Of a DNA stretch of 64,000 bases, positions 21,901 through 34,000 are shown piece by piece. The translations under genes were made by a program, and so were the position numbers. The stretch is from the NCBI GenBank assembly GCA_963682055.1, contig OY821750.1:8682501-8746500 (forward strand), in the 5' to 3' direction. The notes under the pieces were generated by a model. That model searched no databases and had not been told where the DNA came from. It saw only the letters and a program-made list of their open reading frames with translations. Numbering within the stretch: position 1 is the stretch's first letter; each line of letters opens with the position of its first letter. This DNA is from Primula veris. Lineage: Eukaryota > Streptophyta > Magnoliopsida > Ericales > Primulaceae.

Positions 21901-24900
21901 ATGTTTGTAGATTTAAATGTAACAGTAACTAATAAGTGGCAGTTTCAATAGTAGAACTTAATTAGCGGATGTGCATAGTGTTTAGCAACCATCTTAGGAA
22001 CTAGACCGTAGTTTCTTGTTTGTATAACACTATTTGGGGGAGAAAGAAAAGTTAATATTTATATGCACTATAAGCAAATCGGTCCTCGACACCATAAGTT
22101 GAAATCTCGATAAATACTTTAGCGTTCATATCAATTGGTATCAGATTACTTCGATCCACAGGTGTTACAGTTTTGTTATCCAAAAAGCAACTGAGATTAT
22201 GGCAACCATTCTAAAACAGCTACCATAAAGAGATAATTAGAATACTCAAAACGTCTTTTGGCCGGTTGGAAACTCTTGAGGAGTCTGTCAATCAAATTTG
22301 TGATCTTGTCACAGCACTTCGGTCACGTTTCTGAAGAATGGTGTAACATTGGGGTTGGTGTCAACTTTGTTGAAATTAGCAGCCCAGGACAAAGATGGTG
22401 GAGTGACGAGACTGAGAGAAGACACCACTATGGTGGCCATACAAGCAGAACATCTGGTATAGAATTGGATTTTACTCCAAATTTACTGTTTAGCGATGCA
22501 ACCGATTATGATTTTTTGATATTTAAGTTCTCTCTGACTTTGCCATTCGCTCATGCCAAAAATGCAGATTTTGAGGGTCATAAAATTAAAAAGGAGTACG
22601 CTTTATCGGAATTATTCCTAAACAGTGATTTGCTTCTGAATCCCAACTTTATAACTATTGAGAGAAATGATATTAATTCTTTAGGATGTCAGAACATGAA
22701 AAAGATATCTGAAATGTTCCTAAAAGGAGTTATTGGAATCCATCCATGCTCTTCTAACTTCAAACATATGGTTTCCATTACTGATGAGTTTCTGATCATG
22801 TTTGTCCTTTCTGGAAAGATGATACATTTTATATGGGATCCGGAAGGCCCTGTTTTTAATGCAGAAGTAAACTGAACCTAGAGGAGAAGGTTCTCATTGG
22901 AGCATGGGAGTATTGATATGAGAAAGGAGTTTCTTCATTTAGGCAGTTGAATGCACCGAGTCACCCAACGATATAAGTAGCGGTTCTTGTCGGGGCATAC
23001 ATGGAAACATATGCAAACTTTAGCAACCGTGTGCAATACAGGGACCCTATTCGTAAAATTTGTAAAGTTTCTTATGTGCATGTTTATAGTTTTTGATGTA
23101 ATAGTAAGTAGTAACAACGACAAGCAGTTAGTGACAGTTCCAATAGTAGTGGTTAATTAGCGGATGTGCATAGTGTTTTTGAACTATCTTCGGATCTTAA
23201 CCGTAGTGTGTATGTAAGTATTCGGGTGAGAATGAAAAGTTAATAGTTAATTTGCACTATAAGAAAATCAGTCATCGGCACCAGGAAGGCAAAAGCTTGA
23301 TTATCAAGCTGCAGCCAAACAATCACTTCATGGGTTAAGTTGGTTATAAACTCGATCAAAACTTTAGCATATTTCAAGGGATTGAACCGCGTCATACCAT
23401 TGTTTTAACTTTTAACTTTAATTCCTTTTAATTGACCAGCTCAAAATCTTGGTTTTTGTTTTCCATAAGTTTTAAGCTGAACAACTGTACTTTTGCAATC
23501 TAAATAAAGCCAGCTTCTTAATATGTGTATTATGCAAGTAGATGAACGAGTTGATTAAAAAACCAAATGATTTCCAAATCGGTTTAATTAAGGTGACCCT
23601 AAACTTTTGGAATTAAGGCTTAGTATGATGATGATAAATAAATCCAGCTTCTTTGCTTAGTAATAACAGCCAAATAAGACCTAAATCACACCTATAAATA
23701 ACATTTAAGAAGTAGTTGAAGATACGAGATATCAATGAAGCCTTAAATTTCCAAGCACTCTTCTACTACTACCCTTATTTCATTATTTACTAGACAATAG
23801 ACGCCTTTGGCATCGCTTTTTATTTTTGGTTTAAATATCTGCTCAAAAAAGAAATGAGATAAAAAGGTGATGTTATGCTTAACATCACCTTAGATTTTTC
23901 ACTTATAAGTAAATGACTTATAACTTATTTTTGATAATAAGTCATTTTCTACATATTTCAACTTTTAAATGACTTCTAAAGATACAAACCAAATTTTGTT
24001 AGAAAAATCCTATAAAAGCTTTTGGGCAACTTTTTCAGTGAAAATGCTTTTAAAAAGCACCTAATTTCTAGCATAATTGACCCAAAAGCTAGCCTTTTAA
24101 AAGCTAAAAAAATAACAAATCAAACATTCCTAGACTCATAGCTTTGTTAAAGCCAAAAGCTAAGAAATTAAAAAAAAAAAAACTGCTGCCAAACAGGCAC
24201 TATATGTATACAAGCAAACTATGCAGGATAACCAATTTACAAACATACATACACATATATTAATATCAATATACATACAATGTATGATAAAAGATATACT
24301 CATATACATAAACAAGTTTATATACTATATTAACAGGGCTTTTTTTGCACTTTTGTACACCATACTATTAACTTATTTCAATTTTATACACCATAATATC
24401 AGATTATTTAATTAGTACACCATACTAATTACTATGTATCACTTTTCAGTGATTTTATACACTTGCATCTAATAATTTCCGTCCACTCGCCTGTCACATA
24501 TTACATCCATATTTTTCCTTCCGTAATATCAGTTTCATACGTTGATCCATGTAGGCTACTCACTGAGTAATTATGTAGAAACCCGTTTAAATTGTCAGGT
24601 TTTAGGTTGAATTTTTACGCAAATGATCAAGTTTAATTTTTTATTTATTGGACGGAAGTGTATAAAATCACGGAGAAGGGGTAGTACGGTGTACTAATTA
24701 AATAATAACATAGTGTAAAAAAAAATAACAGATCAAACACTCTTATATAAGTTAACATATACTATTAAGTTATAAAATTTTGGTTATTATTTTTAAAAAA
24801 AAGAGTCGTAAATTAAAAAATAAATACCTAGAGGCGACGTTAAAAAGAGCGTTGGAATGAGAGGTTTTAACGTCGATGACGTCACCACCATCGTTGAAAA

Positions 24901-24955
24901 AGAATAGTCTGAACAATTTGTATATCACTAATCCACATACTATCTCCACCCACAT
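18945..24955 (-). CDS. NERD-domain (nuclease-related) protein, 7 exons, 324 aa
   Basis: Exons on the minus strand: 24828-24955, 21248-21349, 20969-21083, 20653-20768, 20084-20272, 19837-19979, 18945-19126. They sum to 975 bp, exactly 325 codons, with GT...AG borders and phase kept throughout. The protein starts MWVEIVCGLVIYKLFRLFFF, a hydrophobic N-terminal segment that may anchor it to a membrane. The NERD fold follows: LEKLYGGKAYVGLRVPDAD, RQNIDLVLVTKGKVVVV, NLSGLISVDSDGSWVSTDG, ERYPNPVIEVEQQVSVLESY. A plant-specific C-terminal part ends IISMTLSA. NERD is related to restriction-endonuclease-like nucleases, but the usual E-x-K after the VVV strand reads S-V-Q, so catalysis is doubtful; the cellular role is unknown. 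Intron 1 (3.5 kb) holds an opposite-strand ORF and repeats; the last intron holds a hAT MITE. Confidence 0.85.
19210..19694. mobile_element. hAT-type MITE, 485 bp, in last intron of NERD gene
   Basis: Ends CAATGTTTTAAA / TTTAAAACATTG. The flanks GTCAACAC (19202-19209) and GTCAATAC (19695-19702) are an 8-bp duplication with one mismatch. It contains the same 16-bp palindrome CGCGCTATATAGCGCG and is closely similar to the 15525 copy, but retains ~115 bp more of the middle. It leaves the exon borders of the host gene untouched. Confidence 0.9.
21740..23290 (+). repeat. ~370-bp direct repeat flanking an ORF inside NERD intron 1
   Basis: 21740-22110 and 22920-23290 are diverged copies; both contain 'ttaattagcggatgtgcatagtgttt' split by few changes, and 'gcactataag.aaatc'. 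The spacing of ~1.18 kb suggests a tandem duplication of a unit in which the repeat follows a coding part. The part between them carries the ORF at 22237-22875. Confidence 0.7.
22237..22875 (+). pseudogene. Unrecognised open frame, probable 3' gene fragment, inside NERD intron 1
   Basis: About 210 codons are open, but the frame has no ATG near its 5' end (first in-frame triplets are non-ATG), so it looks like the 3' exon of a gene that has lost its start. The composition is protein-like, with segments such as VGVNFVEISSPGQRWWSDE, YDFLIFKFSLTLPFAH and FIWDPEGPVFNAEVN before TGA. I compared it with the post-LRR part of TIR-NBS-LRR proteins and with F-box proteins and am not convinced by either. 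It lies opposite to the host gene NERD and between two direct repeats. Confidence 0.4.
23785..24190. mobile_element. Possible MITE with GCC(TGT)TTGGCA ends
   Basis: The left end 'gcctttggcatcgcttttta' and the right end 'aactgctgccaaacaggc' are inverted versions of one another with small gaps. The inside contains AAAAGC/GCTTTT words typical of hAT-like plant MITEs. I found no clear target duplication, so the borders are approximate. Confidence 0.45.
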
Positions 24956-24960
24956 CTCCT

Positions 24961-24997
<37 letters not shown>

Positions 24998-25407
24998 GTG
25001 TGTATCTATATATTTATTTTAGCTGTAGGATTGATAAATGGGGAATAAAAAGATTTTCGAGTAATGAAAAAGAAGATAAAATAGTGTCACATTTAAATTA
25101 TTCAAACCAAAACACAATCAACATTCAACACGCTCCACGTGCCTATTCAACATCGTTAAGTAAAGTATACCACTATCTTCGTATTCACTCTTTTCACTTC
25201 ACATATTTACTAATATAAGTCATTGTTCTGAAAATCTTGCCTGCCACCGTAAATTAGTCGGAGTCTAGACCATAGGCGTAGCCTATAAATCTAACAAATT
25301 AGACGGGTATTAACTTAGGACTAATAGAATAACATAGCTATATTGACAAAAAGAATGATATATTCATAGATGCCACATTTAACGTAGCAATGTAAGTTAA
25401 AATTAGT
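24317..25407 (-). repeat. Source copy of 1.09-kb segmental duplication (NERD promoter, exon 1, start of intron 1)
   Basis: It matches 30411-31498 nearly base for base, including exon 1 (identical peptide) and the CT/TA microsatellite leader; only a few substitutions and microsatellite length changes are visible. This copy is continuous with the other NERD exons, so it is the donor. Confidence 0.93.
24956..25010 (-). promoter_or_regulatory. NERD 5' leader/promoter microsatellite
   Basis: Directly upstream of the ATG is a run that on the minus strand reads (TA)n then (GA)n (about 24961-24998). The (TA)n part could serve as a TATA element. It is also present, slightly shorter, in the duplicate at 31050-31087. 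Confidence 0.35.
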
Positions 25408-27286
25408 CAAAATTAGTTAGTGTAATGTATAAAAAAATGCAAATTAAACTTAGTTTGTATAAATGTAAATTAGTGAATTTTTTTTGCTTATTTAGCAATA
25501 GTTATCTAGCTAAATTTATCAAGTGCAATGTGTATGCTTTAAATTTATTAATATGTAAAGTTATTGTTCTAAAAGTCTAGTGTAAACAGAAATTAGACGG
25601 AGTCTAAAGTATAGACGTAGTCTAGAAGTCTAAGAAATTATACGGATACTAAATTCTGACTAAATTCCGCCTTACTTTTTTTAACACATTGTTAATAATA
25701 GAATAGCGTAGATATATTGACAGGAAGAACGATATATTCATACATGCCACATAAAAATTCATTAACATCATTGACGGGTGCCACATAAAAATGATGAGTT
25801 GGGTAGTGTATAATCGAGGCTCGGAAGTGTTTTGAATTGTAAACTTATTATTATCCGTTTTGCAGGTATTCCTATGATTATTGTGTCCGGAAGCAGGGCC
25901 GGTCTTGAGTGAATACAGATAATGCGAGTGGACTAGGCATCCCACCGTAAGGGCAAATAATTTCTTTAAAAAAATAAAATTTATATTATCTTTTTTCGAG
26001 ATTTTCTTTAATGCAAATAAAAATAAAAATGAATAAGACAACTCACAAAAAAATTATTTTTTGGGCTGTCACTGCCCGGACAGTTTAAGTACGTTAATTT
26101 TTTTGATATAGATTTATTGAATTTATCAGCCCCATTATTTATCATAAGATGAAAGTTAATTTCATTCATCTTACTAATTCTTAGAAAATGGTCAGGATGA
26201 GCGACATTGATTTCCATGAGTTTATCGACTTTGAATTACTAACTCTACATGAATAATAAACAAAAACCAATATATAAGTAGATTACCAATATATCTATCT
26301 TCTCATATTTATTAAATTTAAGTTTTATTTATATCTTTGAAAAAATTACTTTAATATTCTCAATTGTCCTAAAAAAGTATTAAAGCCGTATCGGAAGGGT
26401 AAAGAAATAGAAAAGTCAACGTAATACCAAATGAGGTACCGGCTAATCCAAATGTCGTACGGTACTTGTACACTATACTAAAACTTAATTTTTCGGATTA
26501 CCTGTGCTACATGCCGATTATACTTTTCATAACTTAGCACTAGTAGTGTTATAACGGTGGATCTAGTTTCCCCTTAATTATAAAAGCTGGATATTATGTT
26601 GATTTTTTATTTTTTATGAAACCAAGTGTGATGCTGAAAAGATAAAATGAATGTTAGAAACTTAGAATACATAATAAAAGCTGTCACCCTAGTCAGGGCT
26701 CCTTCACGTAGTATATTATGTAAATTAAGAAAGCAAGATTGACTATTTATGTTTGCTGTAATAATCAAAAGATTCAAAACAATCATGTTCCAATGAATTT
26801 TTTTACTGGTTTGGCATGGCTGTTAGACAGACAGTGACCCGAACCCCATCTCTCTCGCGTGGATTAGAAGCAAAAATACTTCAGATTATGGAAAGTAGAA
26901 ACACTCCCTTCATTTATCAAGTCATATGATTATATAACTATCTGGATTTCGAGCTGTTTGCCCCTTGTACAAACCAATACCATTTTGTCTTTGTATTGTA
27001 AACACGCCAGAATGCGGCTGCAATACCAACAAAATCTATTGTTTTCATGTAAAAAAGGAAACCATACACACGAAAACGAAGATCTTATAAGAGAAAGAAT
27101 TCAGTGGTAACATGAAGATAATACAAGAAGCTCTTCAAACTAGAAAATCACATCTAAAACCATATTAGCATTCATAGATAATACAAGCCTCTAAAATATG
27201 CCATCTAAAGCCTAGCTGAAATTTAAAATAAAAACAGAAAAGCAGAAACATTCTTTAACCACAAAATCCAATTTTACCAATATGGG
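25408..27286. other. Intergenic between NERD and WEB genes
   Basis: Upstream flank of NERD and downstream flank of WEB, which are transcribed in the same direction. 25210-25440 and 25560-25780 share a diverged direct repeat ('gtctag...agtctaa', 'atattgacag.aagaa.gatatattcat'). ORFs at 25649-26041 and 26008-26217 (minus) are AT-rich and unsupported. Confidence 0.5.
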
Positions 27287-30200
27287 TTACTTCTGGTTGT
27301 TAGACCCCTTCTTCTTGAGCAAGCTCCCAAACTTTTTCAGCAATGGCTTTTTCTTCTTTTGGCTTTGTTGCTCTAAAGGCGAAGTTTCGCCATTTTCTTG
27401 AGTTTCTGAAGATGATAAACCATTGATATGGTCATAGCTCTCACCAGTCTCTACTTTGGAATCCACTCCCTTTTCGAAAGAATCTTGCTTTATACTTTTG
27501 TCAATTGAGAATTCGTTTTCTTCAATCTTGCAACTTGCCCACATTTTACTCTCAACCTCAAGCGAATCATCTTTTTCACTATTCTTCTTATCTCCATCAT
27601 TTCCATTTAGATTTCCAAATTTGGCACTACTAAATTGAAACTCGTCTTCCTCCAAACGATTATCGTCCCCCTCAACTTCCAATTTCTCTTCTCGACCATC
27701 TCCATTTTGCTCGGAAAATTCCACCACTTTTGGGAGCACATCATAATCTTTTTCGCTATCTGAAATATCACCATTCTCGTCATTTTGCTTTTTCACCATC
27801 GATTCTTCGAGCAACTTTGACAGCTCCTCGATCTTCTTGAGAGAAGCATTTTCTCGATTATGAAGCTCCTCATTCTCATGAATGAGACTTTGTATCTCAT
27901 TTACTCTGTCAAGTAAATTTTCCTTCCATCTAATGCCCTCTCCCTTCGCTTCTTCTAGAGCTTCTTTCAAACAGGTTACTTCATTTTCAGCTTCTTTTAA
28001 AGTAATTGCAACTGAACCTTCTTTCACCTCCATGGCGTGCAACTTCTCCTCGTTTTCTTTAAGCAAACTTGTAAGCCTGCTTATTTCTCTCACCACCGAC
28101 TCTCTCTCTTCTTCTGATTGCCTTGCACAATCCATAAAATGAAGCTCTTTCTTCTCCCACTCTTCCTTCAAAGACTGGTACTCATTCTTAGACAATTCAA
28201 GCGACTCATTTAGAGAAACAATTTCCTGTTTTTTATCACCTACCATTTTTTCGTATTTATCAGTTATCGAGTTCAAAGCAAACCTCAAATTTTCCATTTC
28301 CGATCCATAATTTTCTGTTTCCAATTGAATAGATAATAGCTTTTCCTTGGTCTTTCTCTCTTCAGAAGAAACTTCGTGCAAAGCTGCAGTTAAAGTTTCC
28401 ATGGCTTCCTTATTGTTCTCATTTTCATTGCTCAAATTTTCCAACTCCCTCACAAATTTATCTTTCTCTTCTGACAACATACAACATCTATCAGCTGCAA
28501 CCTTTTCATTATCCAGCAATTGAATATTCTTTTCCTTCGCCATTTCAAGCTCCGATATTAAAACTTCGATCTTTTTAGCCATTTCAACGGCTTCTCCCTT
28601 GACAATATCAAGGTGATGTTCAGATTCTTCAATATCGCCTCTCTGTCGACTAACTGATATTTCCAACAAATTCACTTTCTCATTAAGGGATGAAATCTCG
28701 AATTCTGCTTTTTTCAATAAACTTTCACTCTTCTCAAAATTTTCAGCAACTTCTGTCAAAGATTCAGAAACAGATTTTTCCAACTGCTTTGCATTTTCCA
28801 AACCAACTTCTAAAGCCTCAGCCTTTTTCATCCACTCATCAGCCAAATTTCTAGCATAAGATTCGGCCATTTTTGCAGCCTCGAGTTCAACATTAAGTTG
28901 CTCAATAAAGTCCTCCTTCTCAATCAGCTTTTCCTCGTAAATCTTAACTTTCTCAACTTCATTTTTTAAACTATTTACCTCTGAATTCAGATTAGAGATT
29001 AATTCATTCTTCTCATTAGCCTCTTTGTCTAGTTTTGAGTCCATCGAGGCTTTTACTCGTGCCAGCTCAGCTGAGAGAATTTCTGTTTTCTCCAAATGAA
29101 TTTCTGCAATTTTAGTCGCATCATCAGCATGGGTTAAAGCCTGGGTCTTTGTATCTATAGCCATGGATAAATCTTGCTTAACCCTTTGAAGTTCTTCGGT
29201 TGTTGATAATAGAGCACTTAAATCTATCGCGTGTTGGTTCCTAACATTATCAAGTTCTTTTTGCCATTCTTCGTCTTTCTTCTGATTTGACTCGATGCCA
29301 ACCTATATTTTGTTTCGAAATTCAAATCATATTAGAAACCAAAAGAATAACATATACTTGGGAAATTTGCGAGTTACTTTCAAGCTCAAAAGTCAAAACA
29401 CTAAGACTCGCCTTCTGAAGGAGCTAACCTAATATTATCTTCCCGCTTTTGTGTATTTATGAAATTAAGAAAAAATACAAGGTTTGGGACTAAGGAATTT
29501 TTTGATCGAATAGTGTATAAAGGAGAGGAAAAGTTGATAAAATAGTGCATAAATATTTGATTAATTTAATTAGATAGTATCCCAACCTATGACATATTAT
29601 TATTTGGAGTAATTAAATTTCAGTGTAATTAGCGACTAGTCCGCTATAATTAAATTTGACGGGGTACTAAAGCTCTGAGAAACATAATGTCAATGTACTT
29701 GCTAATAAAATACGATGGTGACCTAAGACGTCAGTGTAAAAACTGCAATAACCCAAATTTAACAGACTTAAAAAGATTAAATGGTTAAGCTAACAAAATG
29801 AAACAAAGAAGGTTAAAGAAAATCGTTTCAGGAAGGGCACTATCTTGATTCCAACCTGTTCGATTTCAAGGGATCGGAATCTTTCAATTTCAGAATCTTC
29901 TTCCGCTCGTTTTTGAGCCATCAAAGCGTCTCTGAGCTTGTCATTTGCTTCCTCGGCTAGCTTTTTAGCCGCTTTAGCTTCTTCAAGGGCTCGTGTTTTC
30001 TCTTTGTCAGAGGAAGCTAATTTCTCTTTTGCTTTTTTCAGATCTTCTTGAGCAGCACTCAGTTGAGCCTGTAGCTCTGATCCTTTTGGAACACGAGTCG
30101 GTTGTTTCTGAGAAATAAGAGAAATATAAATAAATGAAAGACAAACGAGGAACACAATTAAGTAGGGCTTATAGAGGATTTGCACCATGCCCCATCAGCG

Positions 30201-31054
30201 ACATGCCGGCATCCAATTTAGTACCCCATACTAAGAAGATATAATTTGGTAACCTACACTAGACACGTTTGTCAAATACTGTTTCTCTATCCAATTATTT
30301 AGCGGCATGGTACTAAATCCACAAAGGATACCAACTTTAGAGGTAAACAACAGGCATGCGGTTGCAGTCACGTGATTCAACAGCAGGGTACTAAATTAAT
30401 TTATTTCAATTTTATATACTATATTAACAGGGCTTTTTTTGCACTTTTGTACACCATACTATTAACTTATTTCAATTTTATACACCATAATATCAGATTA
30501 TTTAATTAGTACACCATACTAATTACTATGTATCACTTTTCAGTGATTTTATACACTTGCATCTAATAATTTCCGTCCACTCGACTGTCGCATATTACAT
30601 CCATATTTTTCCTTCCGTAATATCAGTTTCACACGTTGATCCATGTAGGCTACTCACTGAGTAATTATGTAGAAACCCGTTTAAATTGTCAGGTTTTAGG
30701 TTGAATTTTTACGCAAATGATCAAGTTTAATTTTTTATTTATTGGACGGAAGTGTATAAAATCACGGAGAAGGGGTAGTATGGTGTACTAATTAAATAAT
30801 AACATAGTGTAAAAAAAAATAACAGATCAAACACTCTTATATAAGTTAACATATACTATTAAGTTATAAAATTTTGGTTATTATTTTTAAAAAAAAGAGT
30901 CGTAAATTAAAAAATAAATACCTAGAGGCGACGTTAAAAAGAGCGTTGGAATGAGAGGTTTTAACGTCGATGACGTCACCACCATCGTTGAAAAAGAATA
31001 GTCTGAACAATTTGTATATCACTAATCCACATACTATCTCCACCCACATCTCCT

Positions 31055-31087
<33 letters not shown>

Positions 31088-34000
31088 GTGTGTATCTATA
31101 TATTTATTTTAGCTGTAGGATTGATAAATGGGGAATAAAAAGATTTTCGAGTAATGAAAAAGGAAGATAAAATAGTGTCACATTTAAATTATTCAAACCA
31201 AAACACAATCAACATTCAACACGCTCCACGCGCCTATTCAACATCGTTAAGTAAAGTATACCACTATCTTCGTATTCACTCTTTTCACTTCACATATTTA
31301 CTAATATAAGTCATTGTTCTGAAAATCTTGCCTGCCACCATAAATTAGTCGGAGTCTAGACCATAGGCGTAGCCTATAAATCTAACAAATTAGACGGGTA
31401 TTAACTTACGACTAATAGAATAACATAGCTATATTGACAGAAAGAATGATATATTCATAGATGCCACATTTAACGTAGCAATGTAAGTTAAAATTAGTAT
31501 TTAACGTAGCAATGCCACATCTATCACGTGGGAGTCACGTGATAGATGTATAACATTTGATCCAATTATTCAACAGCAGGGTACTAAATTAATTTTTAAG
31601 TGTTATGTAAGGATACTAAATTAAAAAATAATATTTTACGGGAAGCTAAAATTTAATTTCTCTGATAGTAGAGTGTACAAAACGTTAAAGAACCCCAGTT
31701 AAGTACAAGCTGATTTATTAAGAAACCCGAAAAAGGAAAGGCCTGAGATTCAAAGCTAATCCATTGAGGGACTGAGGCCTGAGGGTGATAATTACTATTT
31801 TGCTTTTGTACCTCTGATGCCTTAAAGAAGTTAGAATTACTTTGCTGGAGTCAAATGAACTTTAAACCGAAACCGCAAATTCTAAAGGTACCACCAGTAG
31901 TGTTTCTTACACCGAGTGATGATTATTAAATGTGAGACACACTTAGTTAAGTTATTACCTAAAATATGATTAAAAAAAAAATCCATTTTTTCCACACATG
32001 CTAACCTACTTAACAAAGGCATTGGCTAAAACTACCGGTCACAATGTAAAAGCTACCGGCTATCGTTTTCCAGAAGACAGACATGTACAAATTTGCTTTT
32101 GTTTGTGCATAAGCTACTTAGCTATTCATTAGCAAACATTTCTTTAAAACTACAAAATCGGCAATGCCACATTGCTGATACAAAAAAAAAAGTATACAGT
32201 AGTTGTTTAGGCATCAGCTAAATTTACCAGCCTAGTGGTATGGAGTATAGTCTAGTAAGCATCTACATATATTTATTGACTCCTGGGAAGGAAACACCCA
32301 TAAAATCACTCAAGGTTAGAGAATCACCAATTTTAGAACATTATGTACATACAAAATGGGGAAAATCTTCAAGTGACATACTTTGGACTTAATTTCTATT
32401 AAGTGGTAGTAGGACCTTTTCGTTCAAACTTAGTGCTACTTTTGTAATCTAAAATCAAATTATTGAAGTGAATAAACCAGTTCTATGAACAGCATCCAAA
32501 TCGAAAATCGAAATACCATTCATTGAAGTGCATGGTCATATAAACTGCAATTATTTTATCAAATAACATGATAATCGATTTTCATCTCATTGAACTAGAG
32601 AAGTGTATGCCCTTCGAAAGTAGCACTAATTGGAAAAAGGTTTCTCCTTGTGACTAAATAGCAATTAAGTCAATCTGTATGTGTCCCTAAATGGTATTTT
32701 TTCTACAAGAATTGCAAAAATATACAGGCACAAGCCAAAACTTACATCAGGAGTTGTACTGAGCTTTGGTGTCTTACGATCCGATATGGGCTTCGAAGTT
32801 ACTGATTTCGGTGACTGGTCGACCGAAAGGCGGCCCTTTTGCAGGGGAGACGGTGAATCTGCATCAGATTTATTTCCGCCTGCTCTGTTGCTCAATTTCG
32901 TAAACTTAGGTGTAGCAGGTGATGATGGTTTGTTGTTCGAAGCTTCAGATACAGATGACCTATTCAACATCTCAATTAATTAGTACTGTATTTAACAACA
33001 ACAAAAATGGAAGTCTTGAAGCATTTCTTAAGCAGTGAACTTGCTCAAATATCAAGGTTTACAAAATGCATAAATGTGACTATGAGGTACAGAAATGCAT
33101 TTTGAATACTAAAAGACGGAAATCCACTTTCTAACTCTAAATTAACTTAAAATCCAGAAATGTATTCAAGGCATTCTCTGTTTGAAGCGTTTTTAAGCTC
33201 AGATTTCCTCTTCCTTTTTTGTTGGCTTAAAATTCAGAAAGCATTTGGTTGATGAGCTTAAAAGTTTATTTCTTTTTGTTTATTAGACAGGAATCGATAG
33301 AAGTTTTAAACTGGACAAACCCAAAATCATCTCAACCTACAAGATCCGCCTTTTTGCAGTTTCTAGTCTACAAAGCTATAAATTTTAAGCTAAAAGAACC
33401 TATCTTTTTATCTATTTCTCCAATAAGTACCATATCTTCTTGAAATCTACTACATCCAAATAATCATATTTAATGTATTACTTAAAATCACTATATCCAA
33501 ATAATTTTACTTAATAGTTAATACTACTTATTAAAAGATGATTTTTTTTGTTGGATAAACCAATTTTATCGCAACCTAAAAAGTCCAGCCTACTTGTTTT
33601 AAAAAGCTGTTTTTTTTTTTTTTGCAGTTTCTGGACTGTAAAGCTATAAAAAAAAAATCTGAAAGAACCTATCTTTCTTTCTATATCTTCTTAAAATCTA
33701 CCACATCCAGATATTCCCTATTTAATACTAAACACTCAGATCTATATTTAGCACTAAGATAAACATCAATTAACATATTTCTAAGCAATGCACTACAAAA
33801 TTCATCTATATATAACAAAAAAGAAAGAAACCCCCTAAATTGTACTCAAATTTAGATCAGTTAAGTTGGTTAGTGACACGTGACAACGGATTATTTGTTT
33901 AAAAAGCTGACTTCTTTTTTTGCAGTTTCTGGCCTAAAAAGCTATAATTTCTAAGCTGAAAGAACCTATCTTTCCTTCTATATCTCCAATAAATACCATA

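Noticed and set aside
22237..22875. TIR-NBS-LRR post-LRR domain or F-box protein
   Set aside because: No P-loop, LRR, F-box or other signature could be matched; left as unrecognised.
27882..28142. Plus-strand ORF opposite the WEB coiled coil
   Set aside because: Antisense shadow of the E/K-rich coding strand.
30864..31049. Second NERD gene
   Set aside because: Only promoter, exon 1 and the start of intron 1 are present; no other NERD exons follow. It is a copied segment in the WEB intron.
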